A DNA stretch of 64,000 nucleotides from Micrasema longulum (GCA_022494885.1 JAGVSM010003565.1:186001-250000), one strand, 5' to 3'. Numbered from the stretch's first letter, positions 45,117 through 57,000 are shown. The notes: generated from the letters alone by a model not told the origin. A program made the numbers and translations.

Positions 45117-45165
45117 CTACCGGTTTCAAGACGTACACGTCTCGACCGACAAAGGTGTCAGAGTC
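45117..45165 (-). ncRNA. Degenerate hammerhead-like motif, family A copy 3
   Basis: On the minus strand: GAGACGTGTACGTCTTGAAA with palindrome ACCGGT, then A. Stem II is GACG.../CGTC. The CTGANGA box is not intact. This is a decayed copy. Confidence 0.35.
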
Positions 45166-45399
45166 TTGTGTTTGGCATGTGTAAATATAGTATAAAACTA
45201 AAAAAAATCGTAGAAATAGCAAATAAAAAAATTGAGACGGAGAAAAAAAAAAATAAACACAGGTAAACATAAACATAGATATTCACACATTTATACAAAC
45301 AAATAAATGTATACATACAAACAATAATTATATACCCGATGAGAAAATGTTTTATTTTGTGGAAGTTTTTCGGAATGAAGAAGAAAAGTGGTCTTACTT

Positions 45400-45605
45400 T
45401 TCTTCATACAAACGTTGTCTTGTATTTTCTCCCTGAATTATGACACTGACTAGAGCAATGTTTTTTTTTTCTATACTATAGATATTTACCATGGCTATTG
45501 TTTTGCTTTTTTGAAACTGTTTTACATGGGATCTTGGACTATCCAAAAACCGAAAAAAGCATATAGTTTTATTTGCCGTCTTCAGACGTGTGGTATACGA
45601 AAATT
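45400..45605 (+). repeat. Second copy of the repeat at 25400-25620
   Basis: Same order of words, moderately diverged. It overlaps the start of a 107-codon frame at 45511-45834, whose product has no motif I know. Confidence 0.5.
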
Positions 45606-46879
45606 AAAAATTATTTTGAAAAACGGAAATGGTATTAACACAAGAAATTTCATTTTGATACTTTTTCTAAAAAAAAACTTCAAAATCGATACAGGCTTGA
45701 GGTGCGGAAAACGGGACAGCGAAACGTCGATTTTGTCGATATCAGTTGACCAAAAATATTTCCTCAGCTGTTGTCTTTTACGCACCCTATCGGGCAGGCG
45801 TCTGCGAGAGAGTGAGAGAAAGCCAATGTTCTAATACCTATTCGTATTTTGTTTTACCTACTGCCTATCTTCCCTAAAGAATATTTAATTAAAAATGGAT
45901 ATACCTTTTTCACCATAATTCAAACTGAATAAACAGCGCGGCGTTTAATTTTATTTTTGTTCTCATTATGAAGTAACTATTAATAAAATATTCGTGGTTT
46001 TATAAAAACGTTATAATAGTGATATAAAAAAGGCTTTTTAAGTCAACCATTACGCATTTAAGATATCTACGAAAATATGTCTGAGTCTAGTAGTTTAAAT
46101 TCAGAAAACAGAGCTTTATAACTTTTTCCATTTTAATTTATGATAATGAGTCTGGCGCGATGCTAAGTATCCACATAAGACTATTAATGCAAACCCATTT
46201 AAAATGTAAATCTGATGTGAACCAAATTAATTACTGTAAAAATAAGTAAGAAACACTTCGGATTACATTTGTAGACCAAATTCAGATTGACAGCTGGTGC
46301 CTTCATCGCAAAACAATATTTTATGCAAATGTACTATAAATAATGACCGATCAAACAAATAATAAGTTATAAAAAAACAAGGAACATTGCAAATGAAGAT
46401 GAGGTATGTTGTTATTTATATATTTACAGGTTTTTAGTTTGATTCTGATATGTTTGAATGTTAATTGAATGGATATTTAGCTTCGAAATAATTCAAGTGC
46501 GGTGAAATCAAAGAACTAATGATACTAACGGAATCATAATATGAAAATACCAATAGAAAAACCACTTTGTAAAACGAGGCTCGCATAGAGACATGCATAT
46601 TTTATAGGCTCAAATTTTTTAAATTATTTTTTAACTGATAATATTTCATTGATTCCAAACTTTCAAAATTTTCCTTCTTTTAAAAAACACGCACTATCCT
46701 GGATTCAGATTAAAGATATGAACTCTTTTTTTTCTATGATATATTTTGTTGCCCTTTAAGGAATATGTTTATGTTTTTTTTTTAAATATTTTTTATTTCA
46801 TTTTTCAAGTACTTTTAAAAAAATCATATCATTTTTTACAGAATATTTTGTTTTCTCTTTCTTATTTTACACAAAAATA
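45606..46879. other. No gene recognised
   Basis: No motif in any frame. AT-rich. Confidence 0.3.
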
Positions 46880-47150
46880 TTACAAATGGGTATTTATTCG
46901 TCCATGCATTCGTCCTGCATGTCCAAACCAACGCGGCACCCCTTTCTTGATTCTGTCGATAATGCATGCCTCAGCCTTACACAGTTCACGGATCTCGATA
47001 TTTGTGCGCCTATCATACATTGTTTTAATTAACCTACTTTCATCATCTTTTTTTAAATTCCATACTTCGCTCCCATCCATCAGAGTTGGCACTAAAACTC
47101 TATTCTGAACTGCTAGTTTAGCCTCCTGCGATAAACATTATTGACAAAGT
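46880..47150 (-). pseudogene. RTE-like LINE C-terminus, copy 5
   Basis: On the minus strand 47092-46880 encodes MPTLMDGSEVWNLKK and RIKKGVPRWFGHAGRM, matching the 15195 family. It is short, with an internal deletion after KTMYDR. Confidence 0.65.
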
Positions 47151-47289
47151 AGATATAAAACTTTTTTTTTCAACAAATGCTTATCGTCGTAATCATAGAA
47201 TAACGACGAATGTGATTTTTTTAAACTTTACATGAGGGGGGCTTAATTTTTTTATTTACACTTTATATTATTATTATTTTTTTATTTTT

Positions 47290-47455
47290 GCACCACAACA
47301 GGCCAGGAGGCCCAATTACAGCGGTGAATTACATCACAGAACACCCAGGCTTGAGAAAAATCACATTTAATTTTTTGTGTTCTCACCGGGAATCGAACCC
47401 GGAACCTTCCGTCTGTGAGTCAAGCGTCTTGACCACTACACCACGAAGGCCGCCA
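47290..47455 (-). repeat. SINE-3 copy 2
   Basis: Complement of GGCGGCCTTCGTGGTGTAG at the right end, with a perfect B box (GGGTTCGATTCCCGG on the minus strand). Left end CACCACAACAGGCCAGG. Same family and orientation as 13924-14089. Confidence 0.75.
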
Positions 47456-47639
47456 CTTGATAAGTTTAACAATATATATTATAATAATAGTTTATTAACA
47501 AACTAACAATATCCTTATTGACGTTATTTTGATATACATATCCTTTGATACTTTGATTAGTTATATTCATTTTGTTTTTGTCAAACCTGGAATTAAAAAC
47601 CCTTTATAAAACCTTTGCAAGATCAAATATAAAAGAAAT

Positions 47640-48240
47640 TCAATGTCCCATTTATCGCATATCCGTCGTTGTTTTACGATCACGACGATATGTATGTATG
47701 ATGAGTGGCAGAGCGTTATGCTCTGGCAAAACGTACCCGGTCAGCACCATGCCAAAGAACTGATAAAAGGGTTCTCGCGAAGGTTTGTCTTCGACCTAAT
47801 AATGCTCAGACGAAATCAAGCGAGGGTTATCACTAGAGCCCGCCCAGGGCACTGCATATTGAACAAACACCTTGCTAGAATGAACCTTTCAAAAACTTCT
47901 AGATGTAGGTTCTGCAGTGCAAATGAGGAAACACCTATACATATTCTATGTGAATGTGATGCTTTACATCATAAAATGAGCTTCATCCTCGGAGAGCCCC
48001 GGGTTAAACCTGAGGATGTTAAATAGCTTGCCTCTTACCTAGTAGCCCGATACTTTACGGATCTGGCATGGAGAGGGAGATTTAGCAAAATGTAAACTCT
48101 CGCCTTCCAGACAGCAGCTAGCCTCTTTATATACCTGGGCTTGGAGGGCGAGAATTATTCATGAAGACCCGTCACAATAGATCTTCACAGGTCGCAGTGA
48201 CGTCAAAAGCTTGAATAGGACTATCCTCCACCTCTAAGAA
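47640..48240 (+). pseudogene. LINE RNase H-type C-terminus and 3' UTR
   Basis: The 127-codon frame 47643-48026 encodes ITRARPGHCILNKHLARM then CRFCSANEETPIHILCEC, the zinc-finger-like end that follows RNase H in I/R1-type LINE polymerases. The remainder (48027-48240) resembles a 3' UTR with short translatable blocks. RNase H catalytic residues are not recognisable. Confidence 0.7.
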
Positions 48241-48249
48241 TAAATTAAT

Positions 48250-48960
48250 GTAGATGTTTACATAAATAATGAACGACTTACTGAAATTGAACATTTTAAA
48301 TACTCAGGACTAACAATAGACAGACAATTGACATGGACAATTCATATCAACAATTTAATTAGCAAAGTGGCGGCATTATCGAGTCTTTTTTTAAAAATCA
48401 AAAACTTTGTTGCAAAAACGGAAAAAATTCTAATGCATGAAGCGTATGTAAAAACTAAAATATGTTATACGCAACTACTATGGGGAACAGGATTTCAAAA
48501 TGACATAAACAGACTACAAAGACAACAAAATAAAATATTAAAGTTAGTATATGACCTTCCCTATCTAACTGCAACTAGAGAACTTTTTTTTTAACAAACT
48601 AACAATTAAATATAACTGAACTCTTTCAACTAGAGTCATTAAAATTTATCCATAAATTAGCCACTAATGTAATTGTAGACGAAGAACTAAAACTTGTACA
48701 AAATTGCAGTCAACATGGACATAATACGAGAATATCAGACAAATACCATAAACAACTTTCTAAAACAAAACAAGGACAATCAAGACTAATGGAACAGGGA
48801 CTGAAATTATACAATAAACTACCAGACAAAACTAAACAAAAGACTCAGACAAACTTTTCATAAGATGTAAAAAATATTATTTTGAACAACAGAGTATGAA
48901 TGAAAAATGTTTATATTATTTTTGTAAAATGAATGTAATAATCCGTAAGGGTTTATTAAT
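48250..48960 (+). pseudogene. LINE polymerase C-terminal region
   Basis: The frame 48250-48594 encodes EHFKYSGLTIDRQLTW, then ILMHEAYVKTKICYTQLLWG and RQQNKILKLVYDLPYLTATR. This is the thumb and C-terminal part of a jockey/CR1-type polymerase. Beyond 48594 stops accumulate. The ends of HGHNTRISDKYHKQL can be followed in another frame up to the tail. A-rich 3' end near 48970. Confidence 0.65.
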
Positions 48961-49099
48961 AAATTTTCAAATAAAAATAAATTAAAAATAAGAATGTGTG
49001 ATAAGTTATGTGAATTTCGTAAGCTTTGTATTTATTTTTGACGTTGGATAGTCAAAATAAAATAAATATTTTTGTCGAGTACCTTTACGGAACGGTTGC

Positions 49100-49185
49100 C
49101 ATATTTTTTGCTTAGCGGCTTACGTCATTTGGTCACAAAGGACCGGGCGCCAGTTCGATTCCGGCGGGTTGTTTGTTTAAGGCAT
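49100..49185 (+). repeat. tRNA-like SINE head remnant
   Basis: Contains a B-box-like CAGTTCGATTCCGG near 49151. The A box part is poor. Region 48970-49600 otherwise has nothing recognised. Confidence 0.4.
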
Positions 49186-49619
49186 TAACTTTTTATTATC
49201 ACACGTACCTACATACCTACTTAGGACAAGAAATGTTGGGTTGGATCTCGATATTAGAATGAAACAGAGATTTATACGAGAAACTCTGTTATTTTTACGG
49301 ATTAAAACTTAAAGTAATAATACGCTATCGTCTAATAGAGTTGCCCAAGTTGACAAAAACCATTCTATGATTATCAAATAAGTAGTTGGCTGCCGTTTAC
49401 AGCAATAAAACGGGACGTATGAACTCAGAGCGAGAATTGCAAGCGCAAACCGAAACCGTCCCTTAAACGTTTGTTGCTAAACTAAAAACCTAACGAAAAA
49501 TTTAATAATTTAATAAAAAAAAAAAAATTTTTTTTTATATGTATATACATATAAGGGCGGGCATATTGCCTTTAGGCAATTTCTTCCTACCTACCCAAAC
49601 CGTTCAGTTTGAGAAAATT

Positions 49620-49810
49620 ATAAATACATATACATATATATATACATACATACACACATACATACACTTACATCATCATCATTCCCTTTCCGCATCCTTT
49701 CCGACCTCTTGCATGGCAGGCTAACGCGCTGACCATTACACCACGATACCGACATACACTTACACACATATATATATACCCATGCGCATACATATATGTA
49801 CAAACATACA
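49620..49810. repeat. TA/CA microsatellites around a SINE-2 head (minus)
   Basis: ATAC-rich repeats (ATACATATATATATACATAC) enclose a reversed SINE-2 head at 49685-49752 (GCTAACGCGCTGACCATTAC is the complement of the A box region). The head is joined directly to a CTTTCCGCATCC tail-like word. Confidence 0.6.
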
Positions 49811-50109
49811 TAAAAGATGCTCAATTTAATTAATATATTCGAAACTTCATTGCCTTTTGTATTTTTTATTTTTTTATTTCTTATTTTTATATTTTATTTT
49901 CAATATTCAGTAAGGATCTCTAATCCGGGGCATGCATCAACCTCTTTGACTTTCTACGACCAATGTCATGAAAGAGTCATCCAGTGATTCCCATTTGCGG
50001 TATAATTTCAAGAGCAATCAAGTCTGATTAATCAACTGATTTATCCGAATAATTTAAAATTTTCTCTATGAAAATAATATTTAGTTTTATGTGAAGTTAG
50101 TAAAACAAA

Positions 50110-50780
50110 AACAAATACGAGAGTTATTAGATACTTTAACTTGATGCTGCAAAAAAAAATACAACACACTGAATAGAAAATAAAAAAGTTAAAGATCTAC
50201 AAAAATATAAATAACTGTATTTGTATATAAATTACCTTAAATCATTACTATTACATTATTCTCTACCTTCCGTTACAAATACAAGAGTTACTAGATACTC
50301 CACCCTGATGCTGCAAAAAAAAAATACAACCTTTGGTCAAAGAGGATTGGCCTACTACTCGGTTAAAGCGTACAATTTACTTCCATTATCCGTAAGGACA
50401 ATTAGTTAGTACTCACAGTATAAAATTGCTATTAAGAAATGGATAGTGGAGGTGAGTTGCGCACGGATCGATGAGTGGATCAAGCCAAATAGGTAAAATG
50501 TGTGTACTGTTAATGAAATTGTGTCTATTGGTCTATATAAATTAGTAATGTTTTTTATGATTATTTTGGTTTATATTGTTTATTATGTTAATGATAATTA
50601 GGTTAATTGGATTAATTACTTTTTTTATTGTTATCATTATGTTAACTTTGTTACATAGCTAATTTAAGGCATGTTTCACATTTTGTAAAATGTTTCCCTC
50701 GGCACGGGACACCCCAGTGAGGGAACATTATTTGTATAAAAAAGAATACAAACACTGTTAAGGTATAAATAAATAAATAT
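50110..50780 (+). pseudogene. LINE C-terminus and 3' UTR with a ~164-bp direct duplication
   Basis: TRVTRYSTLMLQKKNTTF and GLAYYSVKAYNLLP are the last block of a LINE polymerase (frame 50221-50409). 50113-50164 and 50277-50329 match each other, so the 5' part was duplicated. The 3' UTR ends near 50780 in AATAAATAAATA. Region 50780-51220 is AT-rich without features. Confidence 0.55.
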
Positions 50781-51220
50781 AGGTATGGATAATGTATTTT
50801 AAGGAATATTTTAAGGGCACTGTAACTGTGGGAATTCTCTAATTTGATCCAAATGGAAGCTACCTTGTTTTTAGTATTGTATTCACATTATTTAAAACAA
50901 AATAATAGCATCAAAGGATGCGCCCTCGTAAAAGAATTCGTTTATTGTTAGTTAGGTACAGTTTAATGGCTGGATTAAGAAAGAATACATGCACGCTAAA
51001 CGTTCTTGGTAATAAAACAGAGAAAAACCTAAGTATGGAGATACGATCTATCGGTTCTGTAAAGTAAACATAATTTTTAATAATCGTTAGAAATAATGAC
51101 TTTAACTTTAGCTAAAATTGACAAAAAAAAATAGAAAAATATTTTTAAACAGGTTCTATTAGAAATTATTATGAAAATAAAACTTTGTTATTAGTGTTAC
51201 ACAATTTTATTATTTTAAAA

Positions 51221-51266
51221 GAACACTACTATAGTTTCGGGAGAGCACTCTTCCCATCGACGGGAG
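51221..51266 (-). ncRNA. Hammerhead-like motif, family C copy 1
   Basis: On the minus strand: core CCGTCGA (two substitutions from CTGACGA), extra T, stem II GGGA with TCCC, GAAA, palindrome ACTATAGT (51228-51235) as stem III, A, then GTG. Stem I here has a mismatch (CTC against GTG). It precedes the same downstream block as the copy at 62728. Confidence 0.45.
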
Positions 51267-51524
51267 ATATAGAACTAATATAGTAAACACAGAATATTGT
51301 TCACAATGTCATTGAATTTAAACAAAAAATAAACAAATTATTCAGTGAAACTTAGAGCAAGGGGTTTTTTCTCCTTATATGTTAGCATACTTTACTATAG
51401 TGTTAGCATATAAATGGATAGTTATCTAAAGAACAGATATAAAAACATAATCAATGAGTGATAGGACATTCGTTCTATTAGTTTTGAAATGTCGAATTTA
51501 TTTTCCATAATATAAACCATATCA

Positions 51525-51780
51525 TTATTCTATGTCCACTTCTTAGTTGGAGCATATGGTGGCCACGAAGAGCCTCCAGGCATCCCTTTGCCAGCCACTG
51601 TGCGTCCTCGCAAGTCAGGTTCGCGTCCCGTTCGCGTGCCGACGAACAGTCAGCAGTGGACGTCCAGGACGTCAAGAACCTAATGCCTTGTAAAGTAGGC
51701 AAGCGTGGCTAAGGCTCTCAGGTGGCATCCGCAGTATATGGCCCAGCCAACCGTATCGCCTCCGCTTGATGATAGTTGTA
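51525..51780 (-). pseudogene. LINE polymerase C-terminus, copy 2 of a pair
   Basis: Same words as 43815-44330, among them CGCAAGTCAGGTTCGCGTCC and TTGTAAAGTAGGCAAGCGTG. It holds only the last part of the frame and the start of the 3' UTR. Confidence 0.65.
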
Positions 51781-51879
51781 CTTTGCCTACCTAAAAATCT
51801 ATCTTTCTTAGTTTTTCATCTTTCTTTTTTATTAATAATAAATAGTAAAGAGGACATTATAATTAACACGCTAAAACAG

Positions 51880-51990
51880 AGATGGAAGAATCTGGGCATT
51901 TACAGGGCTTATGACTTGTCATCGGCTGGTTCAGGTGACCAAATTACACACTGTATTACATTCATCATCCACATACCTTTTTTTTTATAC
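51880..51990 (-). repeat. Family P fragment
   Basis: Words GGCATTTACAGGGCTTATGA and TTACACACTGTATTACATTC in reverse orientation. Region 51990-52850 holds nothing recognised. Confidence 0.65.
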
Positions 51991-52854
51991 TAGAAACGAC
52001 TTCGGATTAATTATCTGCAATGGTTTACAATACGCATACTTTGAATCACCCGAAAACGGGACAAACGGCACGTATTACGTTACCCATGGAGTATGCGACG
52101 TTATTTCACGTCAAAAGGATGTGACGCGAGCTGCGGGGCATTTTCAAAACAATGTTTAATCAATTTAATCCCAGTCAATGAAAAATTCGCTTTCCTCTTT
52201 TCTCAATCTAATAAAGTGCATATTACGTACTTCTGAATTACCTTCTTTTTGCGCAAAGATGCTAAGGCTCCCAAATTATAGAGACTGTATTTCTCGTTCG
52301 GTGACCAGCAACTTTTTTTGTGTATGTGGGCACCGCCAAGGAGACTTATGGCCTCAGATGCGGTGAGCGGTATGTGGTAGGCAAGCGGTCATAAATTGAG
52401 AATCATAATTGATGTCATTTTTCCACTTTGCATGGAATGTAACTCCCAATTTGTAAAAATACCCTATTGTACTTTAAAGATAGGAAATGAATCCAGGATT
52501 TCAAATCCTCAATCCAACCACTTGACTATTTGGTTTCGGAAGGCGAAATTCTTCAAAGGAAGACCACACATTCGGCGAGTATGATATTCAACCCTTGTCC
52601 ACTTAAATATTGAGATATTCCAAAACCACTAAATAATATATTATTGCTTTTATTTGCGAGATCTATAAACCGAATACTTTGGCAATCAAACGCTAAAGAG
52701 ATTTTAATTTGCTCAGTCTCGTACTGGCCATAAATCTTCTTTATAGCCCGAATAATCGGATTGATTAATCTTTGATTTCCACTAGCATATTTCTGAGTGG
52801 GAACCGAGTATTTTTAAGACCTCTACTGATTCTAACATTTACAGTTCTGTGTGT

Positions 52855-52945
52855 GAACCAGAATCCCGGACGAGTGCTTTCGACTCGATGGCTGCTCTCA
52901 GGCGAAAATCCTTAATAATGAAATCGAGTGGAGGTAAGTCCGTCT
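52855..52945 (+). repeat. Second copy of the ACTCGAT-stem repeat at 12905
   Basis: CGACTCGATGGCTGCTCTCA and ATCGAGTGGAGGTAAG match the 12905-12995 copy at most positions. The two ACTCGAT/ATCGAGT arms would form a 7-bp stem with an inner loop. Confidence 0.5.
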
Positions 52946-53323
52946 CGAAGTCAACATGAAATTTTTGGCTCGGGTCTATAAGGGCCAGATTTCATTTTTA
53001 TCTTGACAACATTTTGTAGAGGGTAGATGTTAATTTAAATTATATATACATATTTATATGTATGTATATATTTATGCTTTACTAAGTTAGTTCATGATAT
53101 CTTGAGAACTTATATAAACTGATAATTACATTATTATTTTTATTTAAATTTTCTAAAGAAAATAAATATTTTTCAAATCAATTATATTTATTTTAGTGCT
53201 TTCTTTTTTTTATTTCTTCAGCCAACTCATTGTACAGCTTAAATCCTCTGTACAATGAGTTTCAAGACTCCGTTTTTCCTTCTCATTGGTAATCTTACCT
53301 TTGTTTATACCTTGTTTCATAAG

Positions 53324-53482
53324 AATCGGGTTGTGGTCCAGTGGCTAGTGTCTCGGACTTACGGCTCAAAGGACCGTGGTTCGAATCCCATTCTACTCCA
53401 ACTTGATTCCCGTTTTTTAATAGTGAGTTATTTACAACTCGTTGAAAATGACCCTCAAAATTTCAAAAGATCGCAAATATTT
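53324..53482 (+). repeat. SINE-1 copy 5, best copy
   Basis: Head GGTTGTGGTCCAGTGGCTAG, B box GGTTCGAATCCC (53379-53390), body CTACTCCAACTTGATTCCCG and the shared TAATAGTGAGTTATTT. Runs to the AAAATTTCAAAAGAT words. It has the clearest ends of the six copies. Confidence 0.75.
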
Positions 53483-53524
53483 TTTTTTCAAAACAAAATA
53501 AAGTATTTTTTTTAAATTTCATAC

Positions 53525-53645
53525 ATTAAAACAGAGATGAACAACTTTTTACAGAATTGAATTTGAATGTCTAGGCATATACAGGGCTAGTAATCTGTCA
53601 TCAGCTGGTTTGAGTGGCCACTTTACATACTGTGTAGGAATCCAC
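53525..53645 (-). repeat. Family P fragment
   Basis: AACAGAGATGAACAAC, then AATGTCTAGGCATATACAGG and TTGAGTGGCCACTTTACATA in reverse orientation. It ends where the GC-containing stretch 53645-53700 starts. Confidence 0.65.
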
Positions 53646-53704
53646 AGCACGTGTCCAAGCCAGATCCACCCCCAAAACGCTCGCTATGGGAGAGTGCTGC
53701 TTCC

Positions 53705-54301
53705 GTTTTTGGACTTTAATAATAATAATTGGCTGATTAATATAGCGCCATTTTTGTGAAAAATCACCTTAAGGGCGCTTTACAATTATTGTGTACTTAA
53801 ACTTACATTCTGACCAAGCTAAACTACCATATTATATTTTCTGATTTAAAAATTAGGGTATGATAAACTAAAGAAGTTAGATTTTAGTTGGGATCTGAAC
53901 TGACTGGGCCTGTCAATGATTCGTATGTTTGAAGACAATTGGTTTCAGACAGAGGGGCCGGCAACGGCAAAAGCACGATCTCCAAATCCAGTGTTTGGGG
54001 AGCGCCGGATTTCGACAAGTTTTCCTCTGCCTCAATCAATTGCTGACCTAAGAGAAGATTTTCTTTGACATGTATTTTCCCTAATCCAAAGATCCGATGG
54101 GTATTTTGGAGCCATTTCATGAAGGGATTTGAATAGTGTACAGCAAAGCTTGTATTTTATTATCTCTGGGTTTTTTAACCAGTGCAAATTTCGAAGATGT
54201 CGTGAGATGTGAGAATATTTTTTTACTCCCGTAATAAGCCTTTCTGCTGCATTGAAAAGAGATTGAAGTTTGTGAATGTTAGTAATGAAATCGAACCACA
54301 T
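53705..54301 (-). pseudogene. L2/CR1-like LINE C-terminus with (ATT)n tail
   Basis: The minus-strand frame 54301-54032 encodes LFNAAERLITGVKKYSHISR, then LHWLKNPEIIKYKLC, the NAAxRLI and LHWL blocks that are typical of L2/CR1-like polymerase ends. Frame 54120-53884 follows with VLLPLPAPLSETN. The tail (53790-53705) is the complement of TTGTAAAGCGCCCTTAAGG and ATGGCGCTATATTAATC, then (ATT)n. This gives the source of the tail shared with the elements at 26090, 38960 and 54940. It is 5'-truncated. Confidence 0.75.
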
Positions 54302-54939
54302 TTGATATTCTCCTCCACCACATTCTTTCAGAACTAAAATGTTTGTTTTTTTTCTCTTTAACTCCTGAACATTTTATAGCTACACTCATATAATATGTAC
54401 ATGTTAAAGCATATTTCATGGCTTACGAGCTAATAATCGAATTTATTTTATCTATTGCATTGTTTTATGCATATGGCGCCGTTTTTAATGCAGATATAAA
54501 TTATTTATTACAAACGGACTACAGAAATCGCTGTAAAAACAATTATTTATAATAATTTATAGCTGCTGATGCACTATTGTTTTATATACAAATACTAAAC
54601 AGCAGTGAATATCAGTAATATTTACATTTAATAGTCCAAGAAAGATAATTTAATAGTAGGAGGACATTTTTTATTGATGTTCCAAGAACATTAAATTCAT
54701 ACAAAATAATTTTATGATGATTGTTGGACATAATAAAATACAAGTAAATATATTAATATTTAAGGCCAACATTTACACGTACATGATAGAGAGTACATTA
54801 AGGGGATGCAAAAGACCACCGTCCACCCGTAGCTGTTGAGTCCCGGGGGTCTCTATCAGCGGCGCATAGCCATTACATTACGAGGCCGACGACTCAATCA
54901 TCTCTACATCAACTATCGGATAGCAAAATTCTGTAAATA

Positions 54940-55245
54940 AGGTCTAGAATGTCAGCCACCCATGCGCTCAGTAGCTGCAAGACTTAATCTAACTCTTATT
55001 TTTTTTTTTAGTTTTCAAATATCTTCTTTTCAAATTTCTTACTGTCCATGCGCTCTGTAGCTGCAAGGCGTGCAGTAAGCTAGTTCATATATTTCATAAT
55101 TGTAATATATCGAAATTGGAGACGAGGAACTAGAACCCCTACCTTTTATGCGCTCATTTGCTGCAGGACGTGCTCGGATATTTATTTATTGTACAGCGCC
55201 CTTAAGGTGATTTTCACAAAAGCGGCGCTATATATATTATTTTAT
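54940..55245 (+). repeat. Box-containing non-autonomous element, copy 4, three boxes
   Basis: CCATGCGCTCAGTAGCTGCA near 54960, TGTCCATGCGCTCTGTAGC near 55045 and TATGCGCTCATTTGCTGC near 55150, then TACAGCGCCCTTAAGGTGAT and a GGCGCTATATATATT tail. The number of boxes varies between copies (two to three). Region 54301-54940 is AT-rich without features. Confidence 0.65.
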
Positions 55246-55400
55246 TTTATTGAAATAAACGGCACTTAGTGCCTTTTACATATTAGTTGCACTAATAATA
55301 GAATACATATATGTACATAAATGTAATTATATAAACTCTTATAATAAACAATAAACAAATACAACATATATATTATAATGTGCAACTGTGTGACCAATAT
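55245..55400 (-). repeat. LINE 3' UTR-like repeat, inverse copy of 13380-13620
   Basis: TTTTATTGAAATAAACGGCA and CTTAGTGCCTTTTACATATT are the inverse of the words at 13570-13610. Region 55400-55668 continues as AT-rich sequence ending in AAATAAAATAAAATAAA. Confidence 0.5.
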
Positions 55401-55667
55401 TAAAAAGTAGATATATTTTGAATAATATGTATTACATTTACATTTCTAGTAATATTATAAGTTTTGTGTGATTAGTTATTTTATGTTATGTATAATTTTT
55501 ATGTGACAACATTTACAACAACAATATTATGTGGAAGCCTCTAATTGGACTTTTTGATATGTATTTATGGTATATTTGTATCTTATAAATTTATAAATGT
55601 GTGTTGGCTTTCCAATGAAATAAAATAAAAAATAAAATAAAATAAATAAAGAAATAAAAAACTGTTT

Positions 55668-56105
55668 GAATTTATTTTAACAGAAGGAAAACAATATTGA
55701 GAAGGGAATATGGACGTCTACGCATTTACAGGGCTTGTGACCTGTCATTGATTGGTTAAAGTGGGCACTTTACACACTGTGTACATTCACCATTCTGCCC
55801 ATGTTTAAACATCCATATTTCTTCAACTCTTCCATCTGTTGACTTTTGTGAAGTGAACGAGCTGAAACCTTTATTATGTGAGTGAGATTCATCCGGCTGA
55901 ACCAAATCACCTACTAGGCAACGCCTGAAAACAATTTTCCAATTTTTATACTTCTTCTTTTACTAGGTATATTCCCATATTTCCTTCCATATTCCATTCT
56001 CAATAATGTTTTCCCTCTCTGTTGAAATAAATTCAAATATAAATAACTCCCTAGGGAGGAAAACCAGCCAGTCTGCATGCGTTTGGACATACTCAAACAT
56101 TGTTG
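55668..56105. repeat. Family P foldback copy
   Basis: A reversed unit (55668-55968) containing the subfamily 1 words is joined to a short forward unit (55985-56105) ending in CATACTCAAACATTG. The forward part has CTCCCTAGGGAG. It is a partial foldback like the 30938 copy. Confidence 0.75.
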
Positions 56106-56114
56106 AACTACAAC

Positions 56115-56165
56115 AGTGTAAGTCACTCTCCAAGCACAAGAGTTAGTCTCTTTTTTGGAGAGTTA
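56115..56165. repeat. 9-bp inverted repeat hairpin
   Basis: ACTCTCCAA and TTGGAGAGT are perfect reverse complements about 20 bases apart, enclosing CACAAGAGTTAGTCTCTTTT. The inner words recur, more loosely, near 21910-21945. It lies directly after the family P copy. Confidence 0.55.
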
Positions 56166-56559
56166 CAGTGATAACATTTACTAAATACGTAAAAGTAAAT
56201 ATGTATCGTTTATTTTTTTTAATGTACCTTTTATGAAATTTATTAATAAAAAAATATTTAAAAAATGTGAGTGAAATTATAAGTATAAAATATTAATTAA
56301 AACAAATTAATACTCAACAGATATTTACAAAAAAATATATAAATTTAAATATTTTGTACTTATAAATAAAATCAAGAAAAGATAAGAAAGAAAGAGAAAA
56401 AAACATAAATAAAGAAATTTAACAATTTTTAAGAATACTAAAGGATAAAAAAAGTGTTGTCTAGAAATATAAGGTACTAGCTTCTCCTACCCATTAAATA
56501 CAGGAGAAGGGCCGTCCCGTATGTACTAAACTTAACATGCAATGAGTCACCAACGTCTG

Positions 56560-57000
56560 GTACTTATTGCCTAATTCAAACATAATAATAAAAATAATCA
56601 TCATCATCCAACAGCACACGGATGTGTTCGGCCGATTGATGGTTATCTTCGCACGCACAGCCCGGGAAAGGGATTTGTCCAAGATTATGAAGCTTGTTTC
56701 TAAACTTCCCATGTCCCAAAACCATTTGTGCGTTATAATGGTTTGCTGCACTTTCTGTGTCAGATGGAAGGTAAAAAAAAACCGCATCCATCTTCAAGTG
56801 TGAGCCATGTACCATCTATTCAGCCAATGATTGAGAGTTACGCCTAGCATGGTATTAAATTGTTCGATAATTTTGTCTTGAAAGGGCGTAATTCGATACC
56901 AAAGTATTTCATATTCTCTCCGCTTTTCACATTTTACTACTGTTCGGACCATATATTTACCCACCTGTCCTTCCCATTTCCTAGCGCACTCCATGTAACA
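56560..57000 (-). pseudogene. I/R1-type LINE C-terminus
   Basis: Minus strand: VVKCEKRREYEILWYR (56994-56794 frame), then AQMVLGHGKFRNKLHNLG and CACEDNHQSAEHI (56815-56576 frame). LGHGxFxxxL followed by a C-x-C...EH motif matches RNase H to C-terminus of R1/I-like polymerases. Frameshift between the two. No 3' tail is recognised. Confidence 0.6.

Noticed and set aside
45511..45834. 107-codon frame
   Set aside because: No motif and it starts in a dispersed repeat shared with 25400; probably chance.
55668..55968. Hammerhead in family P (CTGTTGA, short stem, GAAACC)
   Set aside because: The stem II side has four extra bases, the residue before cleavage would be G, and no stem I forms. Only the words look alike.
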